From assembly GCA_027605045.1 (NCBI GenBank), contig JAQFWX010000077.1:1-64000 (forward strand): a stretch of 64,000 bases of DNA, read 5' to 3'. Both the position numbers and the translations under genes were made by a program. The stretch is from Phallus indusiatus (taxonomy: Eukaryota > Basidiomycota > Agaricomycetes > Phallales > Phallaceae). This document shows positions 36,628 through 51,440 of this stretch, in pieces. Every line of letters starts with the position of its first letter. The stretch's first letter is position 1. The notes below the pieces were generated by a model. It made no database searches. It saw nothing but the letters and a program-made list of their open reading frames with translations, and was not told the origin of the DNA.

Positions 36628-37355
36628 ATGGGCAAAAGCGATGCTCCTCGTCCCCGCGTTGTCTGCTGTGCAATCCCTGTTGCAAAAGCAGCCGGGAAGG
36701 TTCTCGTCGTCAGCTCACGAAAGCATCAGGATCGTTGGGTTTGTGAGTGCTACTCTTTCCTGACTCCCGTGTATTGGTATTCAATTCGTCTAATGAATTG
36801 TGGCGTTCCTCTCTTCTCCGTGCTGCAGTTCCGAAAGGTGGTTGGGAGTCGTCGGACAGGACATTAGAGGCGGCGGCACAGCGTGAAGCCGTCGAAGAAG
36901 GTCCGGCTCTTTGTTCTCTGCGCAATGCGCTCAACCCTCATTATATTATCCCGCTCTTTTTTTTTACTCTCCATTTTTACCCCCTCCTCAATCTGCATGG
37001 CCATTTGCTCTCGAACCGATGACGTATTCAATACCCAAAATCGTCCAACGTCACGTCGAATCAAATCTTCCAACTGAACTAAACTCAAAACGGCTCTCGA
37101 CGCTTACCGATGGTGCTAACATTGAAATGAGCAGCCGGCGTTGTTGGCGTCATATCACGATACATCATGACCATTCCGACGACCAAATCGACGTACCATT
37201 TCTACGAGCTCGATGTGACGGGTTTACTTGACCAATGGCCAGAACAGCACGAAAGGCGGAGAGAATGGGTCGACTATGCCGAAGCGTATCGTCGATGCGG
37301 CTGGAAGCCCGAACTGGTGCAAGCTCTCTCCCGGGCCAGTTTCTTTCCGCGGTAA
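36628..37355 (+). CDS. Diphosphoinositol polyphosphate phosphohydrolase (Nudix)
   Basis: Removes beta-phosphates from inositol pyrophosphates and/or diadenosine polyphosphates (DIPP/Aps1/Ddp1 type). The start gives MGKSDAPRPRVVCCAIPVAK, then SSRKHQDRWV, spliced to PKGGWESSDRTLEAAAQREA, then VEE joined to AGVVGVISRYIMTIP. The REAVEEAG core holds the metal-binding glutamates. The C-terminal part TYHFYELDVTGLLDQWPEQH and RRREWVDYAEAYRRCGWKPE is a signature of the fungal DIPP family. The second intron appears to start GTCCGG, an unusual donor. It is convergent with the INO4-like gene about 1 kb away. Confidence 0.9.
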
Positions 37356-38350
37356 TAACTGTCTATTTATTTGCTGCCTTATACAACCTCTGTCGGCTAG
37401 ATGAATCGAGGTCAATTATACCCCAGGAAGATCGAACGGGGATGTTAATACACATTGTCTAATGCTTTTGCTTTCGGCTTCAATCGAAATCTACCTGTAG
37501 GACACTTCAAAGACGCCGTGCCTTCCCGGTATGTATATGTACATCGCTTCTTTTGGTTTTCTGAAGTCTTTCTTTTTCTGAACAGTTTGTTTCCTCTCTG
37601 ACGTATATTACTGACCAACGTTTTCCCGCGCTCGCTGGTTCCATTCTTCGTTTTCATTCTGCATATACCAACACCTCAAACACTAATCGGACATGGTTTC
37701 CGGATCCTACTTCCAAGCTCTCTACAATTGACTACTATCCAGTTCTCGACTCAGTTTTCTATCTTGCATTTTCCACCCACTAATACAAGAAACTCTAATC
37801 ACAAACAGATTTCGTCGTGACATACATACATACTTATGCATGCAAAACAACCTCCAATCTCAATAACTTGAAGTCCCCAACCCAAGGTCCCTGACTCGCA
37901 GGAAACAATTCGATCTTACATAGACGCAACCCTTCTCCATAATCTTTTGACAATTAGACTTCTTTTCACACACCCCTTTTTTCTTTTATAATTATGTCTC
38001 CACGGCTTCGTCATTCTCTTTCCTAAACGCTTGTTGTTTGTCAGCTACTTTGCAACCATAATCGCATGCATTAGTGACTGTTTTTATCGTCCCGCTTGAT
38101 AGTATTAACCCGCCTTGATCATAATCGCCAGTCTATAACACAACATATACATATTCTCAAGAACTTTTTCGAATGTGATTCATTTGATCTTTTTATTTCT
38201 CATCTCTTTGGGAGATATACCGACATTCTAATGTTGTACAACAAAACCGAGCCACGTAAAAAGAATAAGTTTAGCGGGCAAAAGAAAGCATAATGCAAAT
38301 ACAAAAGAGCGATTCGTCATTTGGATATCCTGAACACTTTTTGAAAAGTG
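37356..38350. other. Convergent spacer between Nudix and bHLH genes
   Basis: About 1 kb, AT-rich, with T-runs and no coding evidence. Probably two 3' UTRs. Confidence 0.5.
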
Positions 38351-39126
38351 TCATTCCTCATCACTTCCATGAATTACCTCCCCATTTACAACCATTAGTC
38401 CTTTCCCGCCGTCCCATTCCCGTTCCCAAGCCCGTGGTATCGAGTCCGTGTTTTTGAGAGCAGGATGTGACGGACTCAAGCTCGCATACGCGCGCTCCAA
38501 TCGGGACAGTAATGTCTCTCTCTCATATAACAACCCCTGAATATGCTCAATGGCTGATTCAAATTGAGTATTTGAGTTTCCAATTTCACAAAATTGCAAA
38601 AAAACAAACAAACAAACAAAACAAAAGGATAAAGATAAAAAGAAACAAAGAGCTTACTTTTATGCAAAACAACACTCTCACTACGGGGTCCCGCACGGCC
38701 GTCTACCTTCTCTCCACTTTCCTCTCGCGATCGCCGTTTTTTATTATTGGAAATTCCACCACCAACTAGACCATTATTATTATTGGATTGAGAATGAGAC
38801 ATATCTTCTTCCGCCCGAATAGCCTCGCGCAGTGCAGGAATCGTCTCGCAAAGTGCCTCGTATCCTCTCCGAATATTGGCCCTGCGTTTCTGTTCGCTTT
38901 GAATATGATTGGCTTTCTTCTGTTGGGGTGTTAAGAGTGTGGCTTTTGATGAGGAAGATGGAGGGGATGTTGTGCCCCCCTGAGGTGATGTTAGTGGCGA
39001 CCCTGAGACTGATAGTAATGGGGCTGATGAAGATGAGGCAGCAGCACCAGAGGTAGAAGGAGAGCCGTATGCTGTTGTTGAGGATGATGATAATGCATTG
39101 TTGCTATTGGATATTCCCACAGATAG

Positions 39127-39157
<31 letters not shown>

Positions 39158-39876
39158 CGAAGTAGTGGTGAATGCGACCGTCTCGGTCGTTTTGCAGCGG
39201 GCGGTGAAGAATTCGTCGATGATCTAGAACCTTTTGAAACACCCATAGGAGGAGCCGGAGCAATTGGTCTATGATGGTGCGTTCCTACACCATTAGCACC
39301 CGTGTTGCCCAGCATTGTCATACCACCCGCCGACCCAGACGAATTCGATCTCACGCTCCGTCCTGGCGGTTTCACGCCCCCATTCAGCGCATTCGTCGTC
39401 GTACCACTCGACGACGCCAATGTCTGACCGCTTCCAATGTCCAAAGAATCACGAGATGATGCACGATAATCAGAGGACGACGAATGGTGTTGATGTTGTT
39501 GATGCTGCTGAGGCTGCAGTGCAATAAGATCTCTGGTCGCTTTTGCTAGTGCGTTGTGGGTATTATTACTCCCAGCCTGAGATCGCGCGGCCGAATAGGG
39601 CAGATTAGTAAAAACCTGCCAGTTCGGATCGTGTATCGCATTGTCGCTCGTACGGGGAGTTAGATCTCTAATACTCGTGACGCCAGACGAAGGAGCAGAC
39701 GGGGTGGAAGAAGAGGAAGAATGGGGGAATGATTCAAAGGCACTGCGCTCGGCTGGGGTGAGTTGTAAGGCCCGACGCTCGGTTGGTGTCAATAAAGGAA
39801 GAACGGCGGTCGCTGCCATGAGCGACGGGCTGCGCTTGAGCACTGAATTCGACTCGGTCGAGGGCGCACGCTGCAT
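38351..39876 (-). CDS. INO4-like basic helix-loop-helix transcription factor
   Basis: A bHLH regulator. A long low-complexity N-terminus (runs of S, Q, N and a PRRSHSPLL patch) precedes the basic region NHIQSEQKRRANIRRGYEAL. That region has the H-x3-E-x3-R arrangement that reads E-boxes. Helix 1 is YEALCETIPALREAI. A long loop of about 60 residues (N run, KKRRSREESGEK) contains the only intron just after its end. Helix 2 is VVLHKTIEHIQGLLYERETL, after splicing LHK to TIEHIQ. The long loop and late intron resemble fungal INO4-type proteins. In yeast Ino4 pairs with Ino2 to activate INO1, but whether it regulates INO1 here is inference. The poly-Q tract is encoded by pure CAA repeats. Confidence 0.85.
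39126..39158. repeat. Trinucleotide (TTG/CAA) microsatellite in the bHLH gene
   Basis: Eleven or so uninterrupted TTG units on the plus strand, encoding a poly-glutamine tract in the bHLH protein. Pure repeats of this kind commonly vary between strains. Confidence 0.85.
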
Positions 39877-40088
39877 GTGATTGTTGTAACTATTGGCTTT
39901 TCTTTGTTTTTGGCGGCTCGATCTAAATTACGTAAACACATTCCAGATATGCACTGTAGTCCACGCCGATTGCTATGTGGCGATTCATTTTTCATATCAT
40001 GAGTACAGATTTCATAATAACTTTATTCATTTAGTCTTCAATCAAAATTAGTTAAATCTATTCCATACAAAAAGTGCTAAGAGAAAGA

Positions 40089-41823
40089 TTAAAGATAAAG
40101 CATGATCAACATTTCGGAACTGAAACTCAAGCGGGCGACCACGGTGACTTGACTTACTTTATACAGACTCATCACTTTAACAACCCACGCCTCCAAATGG
40201 AAAATCTTCTTATTGCCAATACGCATCCGTGTCTCCTATTTCGTTGTTGTCAGCGGGTCACTTGACGCGTTACCGGAGTCTGGAGCCAAAACTCAAAAAC
40301 CTACGTATATGGCCGCCCAATGCATAATATCAGCCTTCAAACTCTCATCTACATTATCCACAATCCAGTCAGCGATCGTCTGAATGAGGAAAAAAAAGTG
40401 GAGCATGCAGTCAGCACACGTGAGGAGCGGCAAGTACCTAGAATAGTAGAGGATAATCGGGGATAAAGGCCCCTTTTTACCACACTTTCTTACCTTGATG
40501 ACAACAGTTGGGGGTATACAGTGCGCCAGTAATTCATAAAGCTTGGTCCGGACCTCCATGACGCGCTTAGGCGTCTGTTCCTGGATAATCAACTCTCCGA
40601 CCTTGTGGCAGTAGACTTCCCAGTCTGGTTTGGCTATCGTCAAATCACCAGTAAGATCCGGTCTAGGAGAAGCCACAAAACGAAGCAAAACAGAGGTTTT
40701 ACAAGTCAGCTGTCTCTCGTCGCGTGATGAGCACATGGGATTTTGTTTATATCTCACGATTGCATTTTGAGAGCCTCTAAAACGAGTATAGCCTTTCGCA
40801 TGTTTCCTCTAGCATCGTTGATAATTTCTTCGGCTGCTTTTTCCGGAAGATCGAATCTTTCTTTCTTAGCTACATATTCTAGAACCGTTTGCATCTGTCG
40901 TGAACCATAATAAGCCACCTTTTTTCTTCTTCTCGTGGAAATGGGCCTTGGTAATGTCACGTACCTCCTCTGAAGAAGGAGCCGGCACCCGAATGAGCAA
41001 ACAACGGCTCAGAATCGGAGCAATCAGTTTGCTCGTTCCATTCGCGCATAGAATAATACGCATGTTCGCCATGTACTTTTCCATTGTCCGTCGCAGAGCT
41101 GCTTGTGCATCTCTTGTTAACGAATCAGCTTCATTTATGATAACGACTGTTGGGAGAGTTATATAGTAAAAGCAAAGAAAGTGAAGGGTGTGCCAAGCGA
41201 CTAGCCTTTGAAGCGATGTTTAGCGGATAAATCGACTTGCTGAGTTTGTGCTATCTCTTTTAAGATTTCTTGAATAACAACACGATCGTAGGTTCCAACA
41301 TCACTAGTGTTATGATCAGAACAAGCACCAAGACCCCTTTTCATTTATACCTACATACCTTGGTGTGATTTCGATATGGTAATTACTCTGCACAACATTC
41401 AAATCCAACTTTCTTCTCGACGGTGTCATAAACACGCGTTGATCAATTTTAAGCTAGCCACGAAATGATTACCACCATCGCGCGTGCAATACCAGTAAGG
41501 TTTTACATACTTTCTCAGCAGATGGTCCAAATAGTTCACGTAACGTCGCACTGATTCGAGTCTTTTTGCCAGCGCCGCTAGGACCGTAGAATAATATATG
41601 TGGAAAATCGCCTGAGCTTGCCTTCCAAAGATAGGTATTTGTTAGCGGGGTCTTTTTTTCAAGTGGAAGTTGGCTCATACAAGGGATGTGAGCCGGGAGG
41701 AAAGAAGTTTGTGGTAGTGCAGATCTCCGAGTGACCGAGGCCGGTGCTATCATGATAGTTTATAGCAGCATGTTATGCTATGATTGAAAATCCCAAACGT
41801 ACCTTATCAACCCAGAGTGCCAT
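40089..41823 (-). CDS. RFC5: Replication factor C subunit 5 (clamp loader small subunit)
   Basis: A subunit of the RFC clamp loader that loads PCNA (yeast Rfc5, human RFC3). Exon 1 is only MALWVDK (ATG 41823), followed by [20 protein letters not shown], then [20 protein letters not shown]. The modified Walker A GAGKKT is diagnostic of this subunit. Next are [80 protein letters not shown] and [20 protein letters not shown]. The collar domain ends [18 protein letters not shown]. The stop is uncertain: reading through gives TAA at 40089-40091, but a GTAAGT right after LYK could start another intron. Confidence 0.93.
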
Positions 41824-42148
41824 TATGAGAGTTTGGAAAGAGGAAAGGTCAAGGTCACACTCAAAAGTGACGACGCGTAGCGTCACGAAAGGACTCAGGG
41901 ACCCAAAAACTATAATTCATTAAGAGTGTGTTGTATTGTATTTTATATATGAAAGAGAATAACAGGGTGCCAATACAAAAATTTGACAACAAAAGAAGCT
42001 ACATAAGGAAAAAACAAAGTATCCAAATATGATCCTCCTAATCCGATGAAGAAAAAAAGAAAGGGTTGACAAATAACTTTACCACTGGTACCGTCATCTC
42101 GAATCGAATATAAAATTAAACCATTACACCTCGCATTTTATCATCTTA
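41824..42148. other. Spacer between the tail-anchored gene and RFC5
   Basis: About 325 bp, AT-rich, with no coding or repeat signal. It holds the RFC5 promoter and the 3' flank of the neighbouring gene. Confidence 0.5.
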
Positions 42149-43779
42149 TCAAGCTAAGCCACCCACGGCCATTCGAGCAACATCGAAAATAGCACGTCTC
42201 GCACCGGCCCATACTCCTGTGCCATTACCACCACCTAATCGGCGTCTAACTTCTTCCAAATCACTCGCATGAGATGTAATTAGCTTGCTAGAGGTAGTAC
42301 CAGCACTCGATGATCCCGTCAAACTGAGCATTCTTAGTCGTTTTCGCCGAAGACGAAACAGGTATGACACGATAGAGACAAGACACATGATAACGAAGAA
42401 CGATATTTTAGATTTGGTAAGATGAGGAAGCAGGGATGATCTGATGAGTGTTATTAGGGACGGTTGTGAAATCGAGGATCGGGATAATGCTGATGATGAT
42501 GGTGATATTGTTTCGGATGATAGGGATGATGATGATGCAGGATGAGAGGATGAAGCTGGGTGTAACGGCGAAAGAACGTGGGATGGACGTTGGATTGTCG
42601 ATGTTGTGCTGTCAGTGGTACTTCGAGGAGGTTGTAAATACGCCGAACTTGGCACCGGAGATGTCGGCGTTGTACTACTTGAAGAAGCGACCGCCGAAAG
42701 ACCATTCGGACGACGAGTCGGTACGGCGGTATGTGTTGAGGTAGTCGATGCGGAGGCGACTGATGGACTAGGAGAAGGCGTTCGGTCTGGACTTGAAGGA
42801 GAAGGAGATGATGACGATGATGACGTGTTAGGTACGATCTTAGGAGTGGCTGTGCGGCTGGAAGAAGTAGATGGAGATGGAGATGAAGGACTCAATGAGA
42901 CGCTAGGCACACGTTCTTGTTGTCTGATACGGTCCAATCCAGAAACGTATTCCGAATGCAGCCTCTCAACAGTTCGAAGAAGTTGCTTCGGGGCATCAAA
43001 ATCAGATATATTTCCAATGATGGGGGAGTCTACTAAAAAGGGCTTACCATGCGACGTTCCTCGAGTAGTTCGCGCTCGTAAGCAAGAAACTCTCTGATGT
43101 AATCCCATTCGCCCAATCTCGGCAGAAGATGCAGACAATACACCTCCACAACTTTTTCATAGCCCTCCAAAGCTTCTGCAAGCACCTTGGGATCTTGCGA
43201 CGACAACTCTTCTTCGGAAGGCCGAATCCTCCTGCACAGCCAATCTTCTACAATCTCCCGCCCGACTTGCGGGCAATCTAATTTTACAGAGGCCAAGGCG
43301 AGCGTTACCAGGACCTGAGGTGGAAGAAACTCCGCTGTTGGACGAGAATGACTTGAAGGTGTGAATAATTGTAATGAACGTGTATGCATTGTCGCTATAA
43401 CTGATGGTGGCGATAAGCGCAATGTCATTTGGAGAGACTCGGGTAATAAATTAATGGATGGAGTGTTTGAGGTGTATACGGTCGCCTCGAGCGTTACACG
43501 GAGAACATCCCATTTACGGCGCTGGGAATTGAGAGAATCCTGAGCCGATGAGACTGGAGAATGCAAATTCGAAAAGGCAGAGGTAATGAGCGAATATGTG
43601 AGGACCATGTCGCGCTGAATGAATGCTTTTGCAGCACGGTTGTACAGAGAGCGCAAGGTGGCAAGGGTGTGTTTCAAATTGGTCGTCGCCGGGCCACCTT
43701 TCTTTTTGGTGGAGACAGGTAGCTTTGTAACTCTGGGACCGTTGAAGGAGACCGTGACTGTTGCCGTGCTGGTAGGCAT
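42149..43779 (-). CDS. Tail-anchored protein, possible Pex26/Pex15-type peroxin
   Basis: Two minus-strand exons join at ...LLEERRM + QLLRTVERLHSEYVSG. The N-terminal half (SFNGPRVTKLPVSTKK, NRAAKAFIQRDMVLTYSLIT, LASVKLDCPQVGREIVEDWL) is helical and TPR-like. A serine/threonine/proline-rich linker of about 150 residues follows. One membrane helix lies near the C-terminus (ISFFVIMCLVSIVSYLF), flanked by basic RLRRKRLR, with a soluble tail of about 60 residues to VGGLA. The helical domain, linker, single late membrane helix and basic flank resemble fungal Pex26/Pex15 peroxisomal anchors for the Pex1-Pex6 ATPases. I infer this from architecture only; another tail-anchored protein is possible. Confidence 0.6.
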
Positions 43780-45572
43780 GGTGGGAGAGACGAGGAAAAA
43801 GAGAAAGGGTGTAAACCCTAGCAGTTTATTTACTTGGGTGGACCGGATGACAAGAGAGCTGTTGTTATAGCCGGATCATGTGAAAAAGCTGGCGGATGAC
43901 GTAACACAGGGCGCTAACTTACCCTAGTCCGTCAACACCTCACAAATGCACTGCCAGTGCTTGGTTCGGCCAATGTAGCAAGGGGTTATGCAGTAAATGT
44001 TCAAGATTAATCCTGCATGTCTTGGGTACGGCGTGATATTACTTGTCAAAATTTGATGTGGTATTTGCCTAGTCTCTTTCATCTGCTCATTCAAATCACT
44101 GCCATGGCCGACTCCCGAGCCATGGCACCTACTACAGTTGGTCAACTCTTAACTGACAATTGTCAGCTGTAGTCTTTCAACCAAAACGCAAAGAAGTTGA
44201 CGCTAACAAGCCGATGTGGATTTCCCATCTGCCTAAAGATCTTCAATTTAAGTCCAATAGTTTCCTTTAGGAAAGAACAATAGGAGTCTTCTTAGCTAAG
44301 TAGTAAGAATGCACCTCTCTTTACCCTTTGAACATGTATATACTCCTAGTAGTAAGTAGCTCGTACAAACAACATGCATGTTTGTTTACTTTCAGCGGTC
44401 ATTGAATTCGTAATCAGCTGCAAGCTCACTATTATCAGATTGAAAATCACACACACACGGCGTTCCAAATTTGATTACCGTTAGTTCAAGTTCTTTTGTT
44501 ACATAAATAAAGGGATAGTCGACCATTACTTATAAAGCGGGGACGTTCATACATACATTTGTACATTGATCTTGGCATTGCTTGCAGAGGGCACGTTGTC
44601 GGTCGACTGCCACCCCAAGTTTAAGCATGGCTTTTCTCTCTACTCACCCCATATTGCCAGCTCATACGAGTCCAATGATAAACAACACCGAATGACGGCC
44701 TCAATATTATTAGGCTTGTTGTGAGAATGCGCAGTCATTGGTTCTCTCCATCAATCGGGGACCGTATTGGAGTTACACCAGTCGATGACCTCTGGCATTA
44801 TTTCACGAGCTTTGGCAGATGGATATATATGGCATTGTACCCTTCTTTCCCTTTGGTATGACTGCTCGATTTTGTTTCAGATTGCGCACTGCGGAGTCCA
44901 CTCGAGTCAAAAGTTAAACCGCTCCACGATTGTTGAGAAAAGGATTGAACAGAAACTTGACTCGGATTCAAGAATTCCGACGCGATTGGGTCCTCGTTTT
45001 TATCTCCCACTATCAAATACGACATCTCTCGTTCATATCGAAGAGAACCCTCATATGCGCGGTGCGGAGTGCCATTCCTTGGTCTCGTGATATAATATCA
45101 ATCAAGTGAAGTGTTAATGTATCCATGTGTGAGCCGGGAATTGGCTTGTTGTTGGTTGTTTCGGAACAGACACTGTCCGTCAGTGGGAAGCCTTCGGGTT
45201 TCTCCCCGCACTGCGATTGGCTGCCCCGCCTTCGAGAAGACCTTCAGTGTGTCCCTGTCCGAGTTCGCGTTTGCTCATCCAACTTCTGGCGTCATATTGA
45301 GGACCCTTTGCAGCTGTCAGAAGATATTTGATTCTCATTCAAAATATCACAAGCAAAAGCAAACACCATGTACTCGGCTCCAAGCGTCATTCTCTCATAT
45401 ACTTTTTCAAGGCAGCGAACGACTTTCGGAGCCAGTGACGCCCGAATATACCCGGGGCCCTTATATGTATGATGTAAAGGGCGCGACCAAAAAAAAACCT
45501 TGGTCCGCTTCCTTTTTCATTCCACCAACACCACACACAGCTCAGTTTCTGTGATTTATCTTCCTCCCAAAA
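43780..45572. other. Long divergent intergenic region upstream of citrate synthase
   Basis: About 1.8 kb with no recognisable gene. It contains two palindromes: TGCCATGGC/GCCATGGCA around a 10-nt loop at 44100-44127, and a perfect 14-bp palindrome CTGACAATTGTCAG at 44153-44166. Open frames such as 44767-45090 overlap frames on the other strand and lack motifs. Confidence 0.45.
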
Positions 45573-47594
45573 ATGTCATCTGCTTTACGTGTTGCACTCA
45601 AGTCCCAGGTCTGTCTTTTTCTTTTTATACGCACTCTACTTTTGCTTGACATACTCTCCCGTTTTTTTCCTTTGGGGTTTGGGGCCACTCCTTCCAACAG
45701 ACAAGAGCATCCCTCAATGTTACCACCAAACGATTTTCTTCAACAAAGGCTCAAAGTCTAAAGGAACGTGTCGCGGAACTCATCCCTCAACGTTTAGAGA
45801 ATGTATGTACTATACACAAGTTGCTTCGTCATACCACCTTTGCTCAATATCCTAGGTCAAACGAGTTCGCGCTGAACATGGCAAGAAAGCATTCGGTCCA
45901 GTCATAGTCGATCAACTCTACGGGTAACGTCAACAGTTGCTTAAATCTCAAATAAGAAACACAGTAACCTTACTTGTCCTTCAATAAGTGGTATGCGCGG
46001 TCTCCCAGCTCTCATCTGGGAAGGCTCCGTTCTCGACCCCGACGAAGGTATCCGCTTTTGCGGCAAAAGCATTCCTGAGATCAAACAATTATTACCCACC
46101 GCTCCCGGTGGAAGCGAACCCCTCCCAGAAGGAATCTTTTGGCTCCTTTTGACAGGCGACATTCCGACCGCCGAACAGGTGAAAGCGCTCAGTGAAGATT
46201 GGGCTGCTCGTTCTTCTATTCCGGCTTTTGTTGAGGAGATTCTGGACCGCTGTCCGTCGGATTTGCATCCCATGAGTCAGTTCTCAATGGCCATAACCGC
46301 TGTAAGTTATCCCGCTTCGGTGCCATATAACTCATTCTTATCATATTATATTAGTTGAACTATAACTCTGCTTTTGCCAAAGCATATCAAGAAGGTATTT
46401 CGAAGAAAGAATACTGGAAGCCAGTGTACGAAGATGCTATGGATTTGTAAGTTTTCTCGCGGCTCCTTAAGTGCGGAATCCCGAATCTCAATTACCCCTG
46501 GCGGTAAGGATCGCTCGACTTCCCAATATCACCGGTCGCATCTTCCGTAATATCTACGGAGGTGGCAAATTACCTGCTATCGACGCTACAAAAGATTATT
46601 CATACAACTTGTCCAATTTGCTTGGGTTTGCTGAGAAGAATGACTTTGTTGAGTTGATGAGACTGTACTTGACTATTCACAGGTGTGTTTCTTGTTTCTT
46701 TGTACCACGTTGGTTTTGTTTAATTTGTTCTATAGTGACCATGAAGGTGGTAATGTATCAGCCCACACCGGCAAGCTAGTCAGCTCAGCTCTCTCTGATC
46801 CTTACCTTTCCTTCGCTGCGTCCCTTAACGGTCTCGCCGGTCCATTGCACGGGTAAATGCTTCTTTACTTTCTCAATAGATAGCAATTATTCATCTTCAC
46901 TTTGTACCACAGCTTGGCTAACCAAGAAGTGCTTACCTGGATTGAACGAATGCGATCAAAACTCGGCGACAACCCCACTGACGACGCTGTCAAAGAGTAC
47001 GTCTGGGCAACACTCAAAGGCGGCCAAGTCGTCCCTGGTTATGGACACGCCGTTCTTCGCAAGACGGTAATAGTGTTTTTACTGATACATCTAACTTTTG
47101 AATTCTGACAATTTAACGTTTAGGATCCCCGGTACATCGCACAACGGGAGTTTGCGCAGAAATACATGCCCGACGATCCTCTTTTCAAACTTGTTGCTCA
47201 AATCTATAAACTCGTTCCTAACATTCTTCTCGAAGTACGTTCTACCTTCCCTTCCTCTCCCGTTTCCGATGGTTCTAACTTAATCTAATACAGGCTGGAA
47301 AAGCGAAGAACCCCTACCCGAACGTTGACGCCCACTCAGGTGTTCTATTGACACACTACGGGTACGTTTCTCGGAATTTTCAAAAACATCTGCAGTTCTT
47401 ATTTCATTTCTAATATTGTACTACCCGATTCTAGTCTCAACCAAATGAAGTTCTACACCGTTCTTTTCGGTGTTTCGCGTGCTTTGGGTGTCATGCCCCA
47501 ACTGATCTGGGATCGCGCTCTCGGTGCTCCGATTGAACGTCCCAAGAGTTATAGCACTGAAGCTATTGAAAACATTTTCAAAGGCAAGAACTGA
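45573..47594 (+). CDS. CIT1: Citrate synthase, mitochondrial
   Basis: Condenses acetyl-CoA and oxaloacetate to citrate, the entry step of the TCA cycle. An N-terminal presequence ([12 protein letters not shown] joined to [15 protein letters not shown]) points to the mitochondrion. Conserved blocks in order: [130 protein letters not shown] (catalytic His), [16 protein letters not shown] (catalytic His), [14 protein letters not shown] (catalytic Asp) and [19 protein letters not shown] [15 protein letters not shown]. It ends KGKN. At least ten short introns interrupt it; the first follows 12 codons. Confidence 0.97.
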
Positions 47595-48307
47595 AGCAAC
47601 GATTAATGGCCAGGTAGAGAGCCATTGTTGGTCGACACATTGTCGTCTCGTGGAAATCTAGCGCGTATTCAGTTGGGGATGGTTTCTTTGGGGTGGTGGG
47701 TAAAGGGGCTGGGGGCGAAAAGGATCTATTTGACGTAATATACATATCTACTGTTGCCATCCAGGTGATGATGAAAGTCGTGTTCTTGTTTTAAAAATAT
47801 TTTCATTTTTTCTTTCATTTTCTTTGACTTCAAGCTGTAGCCATTGTCAAATACATACATTGATTTGCCATTGAAACTGGCGAACCGCATATACGATATA
47901 TTTATTGTATTTCCACTGGCTGTCAATGAACGCACGATGACCGTTGTTCTGGGTGCAAGTGCGGGCTCGCTCAGTTGAAATAGTTCTTTTTTTTATTGAA
48001 ACGGGACCTGGCTCAGTGATCACTTGTTATCGCCAGCTTGAGGACAGGCACGCCTTGCCAGTCGGTAGCCAGACGCATACAGCCAGGTTTTCAATTGCAG
48101 TTGGTACAGATCATTTTTCGGGTTTCGTACGTAGATGAAGCATCTGATACGACGATAACATGTAGTTGGATCTTTTGTTCAAAATCTTGATTCAGGACTA
48201 TCCCAAGGTGAATATTTCGGGGTCAAATTGTATTACCGCTCTACCAAAAAGAAATAAATAATAGTTCATTTATACCGGAAGGAAAACGGATTTCTAGATT
48301 ATTCTTC
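47595..48307. other. Convergent spacer between citrate synthase and phosphomannomutase
   Basis: About 710 bp of 3' flank of two convergent genes. The frames at 47578-47935 on the minus strand look like chance openings. No repeat was identified. Confidence 0.5.
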
Positions 48308-49438
48308 TCAGACGAAAGATTCTTTCAGGATACGAGCTGTGTGTTCAGGATTGCTAACAGCGTGTCCGACAGTCCTAGGATCCGAATAAATCTCATAGTC
48401 GTTTCCGCCCTGTACCAAAACCAACCGAGTTATATATATAAAGTCCGAAAAGCCAAGACTGACTAACTTTGAAAGTCTTATCACCGAAGAAATGTATTTC
48501 CTTATATCCTTCATTTTCGACATGTCTGAGACAATAGGTTTTGTCCCAACCTTGAGGGAAAATATCAAAAGAGATTTGACCGCCAATTGAAAATTTTAAG
48601 CCAAAATCGGAGAATTTCTCTTGAAGAATGCGAACGAATTTGGCGCGTAGTTGATGTTCCTAAGAGAAACAAACATAAAGTACCGCATGGATATATTATA
48701 TTGTCTCGAACCTTATCGTATTCTAAAAAAGCATTGCGTTCTTCTACGCTATTTTTTGCTGTTTGAAAAAGGTTTGGTAAATTGGGATTGTGTGGAAGTC
48801 GAACCTAGCGTTTCGTCCTATGGGGCTGACATTGATCATGCTCTTTCTGAACTCGACAAAGGTGCCTCTGCAAACAGAAATAAGGAGCCCATTTTCGAAA
48901 TGTATTATTAAAGATCAAGGACGCACCGTTTGATAGGGATATCCATATCAGCAATGTAGTGCAAGATGAAATTGACCAATTTTTTGTATTTCTCTTCTCC
49001 AAGTTGTTGGATGAATGATACTTCGGATATAATGCTTGTTCCTTTGTAAGCCAATACTCCATTTTCTGGGAAACCATAATCAAATATTTCCAAGGCTTTT
49101 AAGAAAGAAACGCTCAATTATGCTTTTAATGCGCTGGGACGGAGTAGTACGTACGTACCGTCTACGCCATCAACCGTAAGCTGCTCCCTGATTTTGACCA
49201 GATCCGAACCTCCGACAAACCCGATATCATGTTTCTTCCGAACATCTTTAAGCAGTTGTAACATTTCTTTTGAAACTTTCTATTGATCACTTTTGATTAG
49301 ATTAGATCATAAAAACGCCAACCAAAAAAAAGCGGGAAAAGGTGGATAACGAACTTGTCTGGGTATAGTTAACGTGTCGTCCACATCGAATAATAAGAGA
49401 GATTTAGTTGATTTATCGATGGGCGTAGAATCGGGCAT
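48308..49438 (-). CDS. SEC53: Phosphomannomutase
   Basis: Interconverts mannose-6-phosphate and mannose-1-phosphate, feeding GDP-mannose for glycosylation and GPI anchors (cytosolic HAD-family enzyme). The ATG at 49438 gives [20 protein letters not shown], with the catalytic DVDDTLT. Further exons: [132 protein letters not shown]. It ends ARILKESFV. All conserved HAD and cap motifs are present. It diverges from RVB1 with only 131 bp between start codons. Confidence 0.97.
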
Positions 49439-51325
<1,887 letters not shown>

Positions 51326-51440
51326 TGTAACTGCTGTATTCCTATAGTTGTAAAAGGTGATCCTTCACGGTGGTACCACCAGTGTAGGTTAGTTATCCAC
51401 CGAGAAATATCAAAGTTTAAAGTTATAGTATAAAAAAAGA

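Noticed and set aside
42606..43097. 163-codon plus-strand ORF opposite the tail-anchored protein
   Set aside because: It is a mirror of the serine/threonine/proline-rich linker on the minus strand, and its composition reflects reverse-complemented codons.
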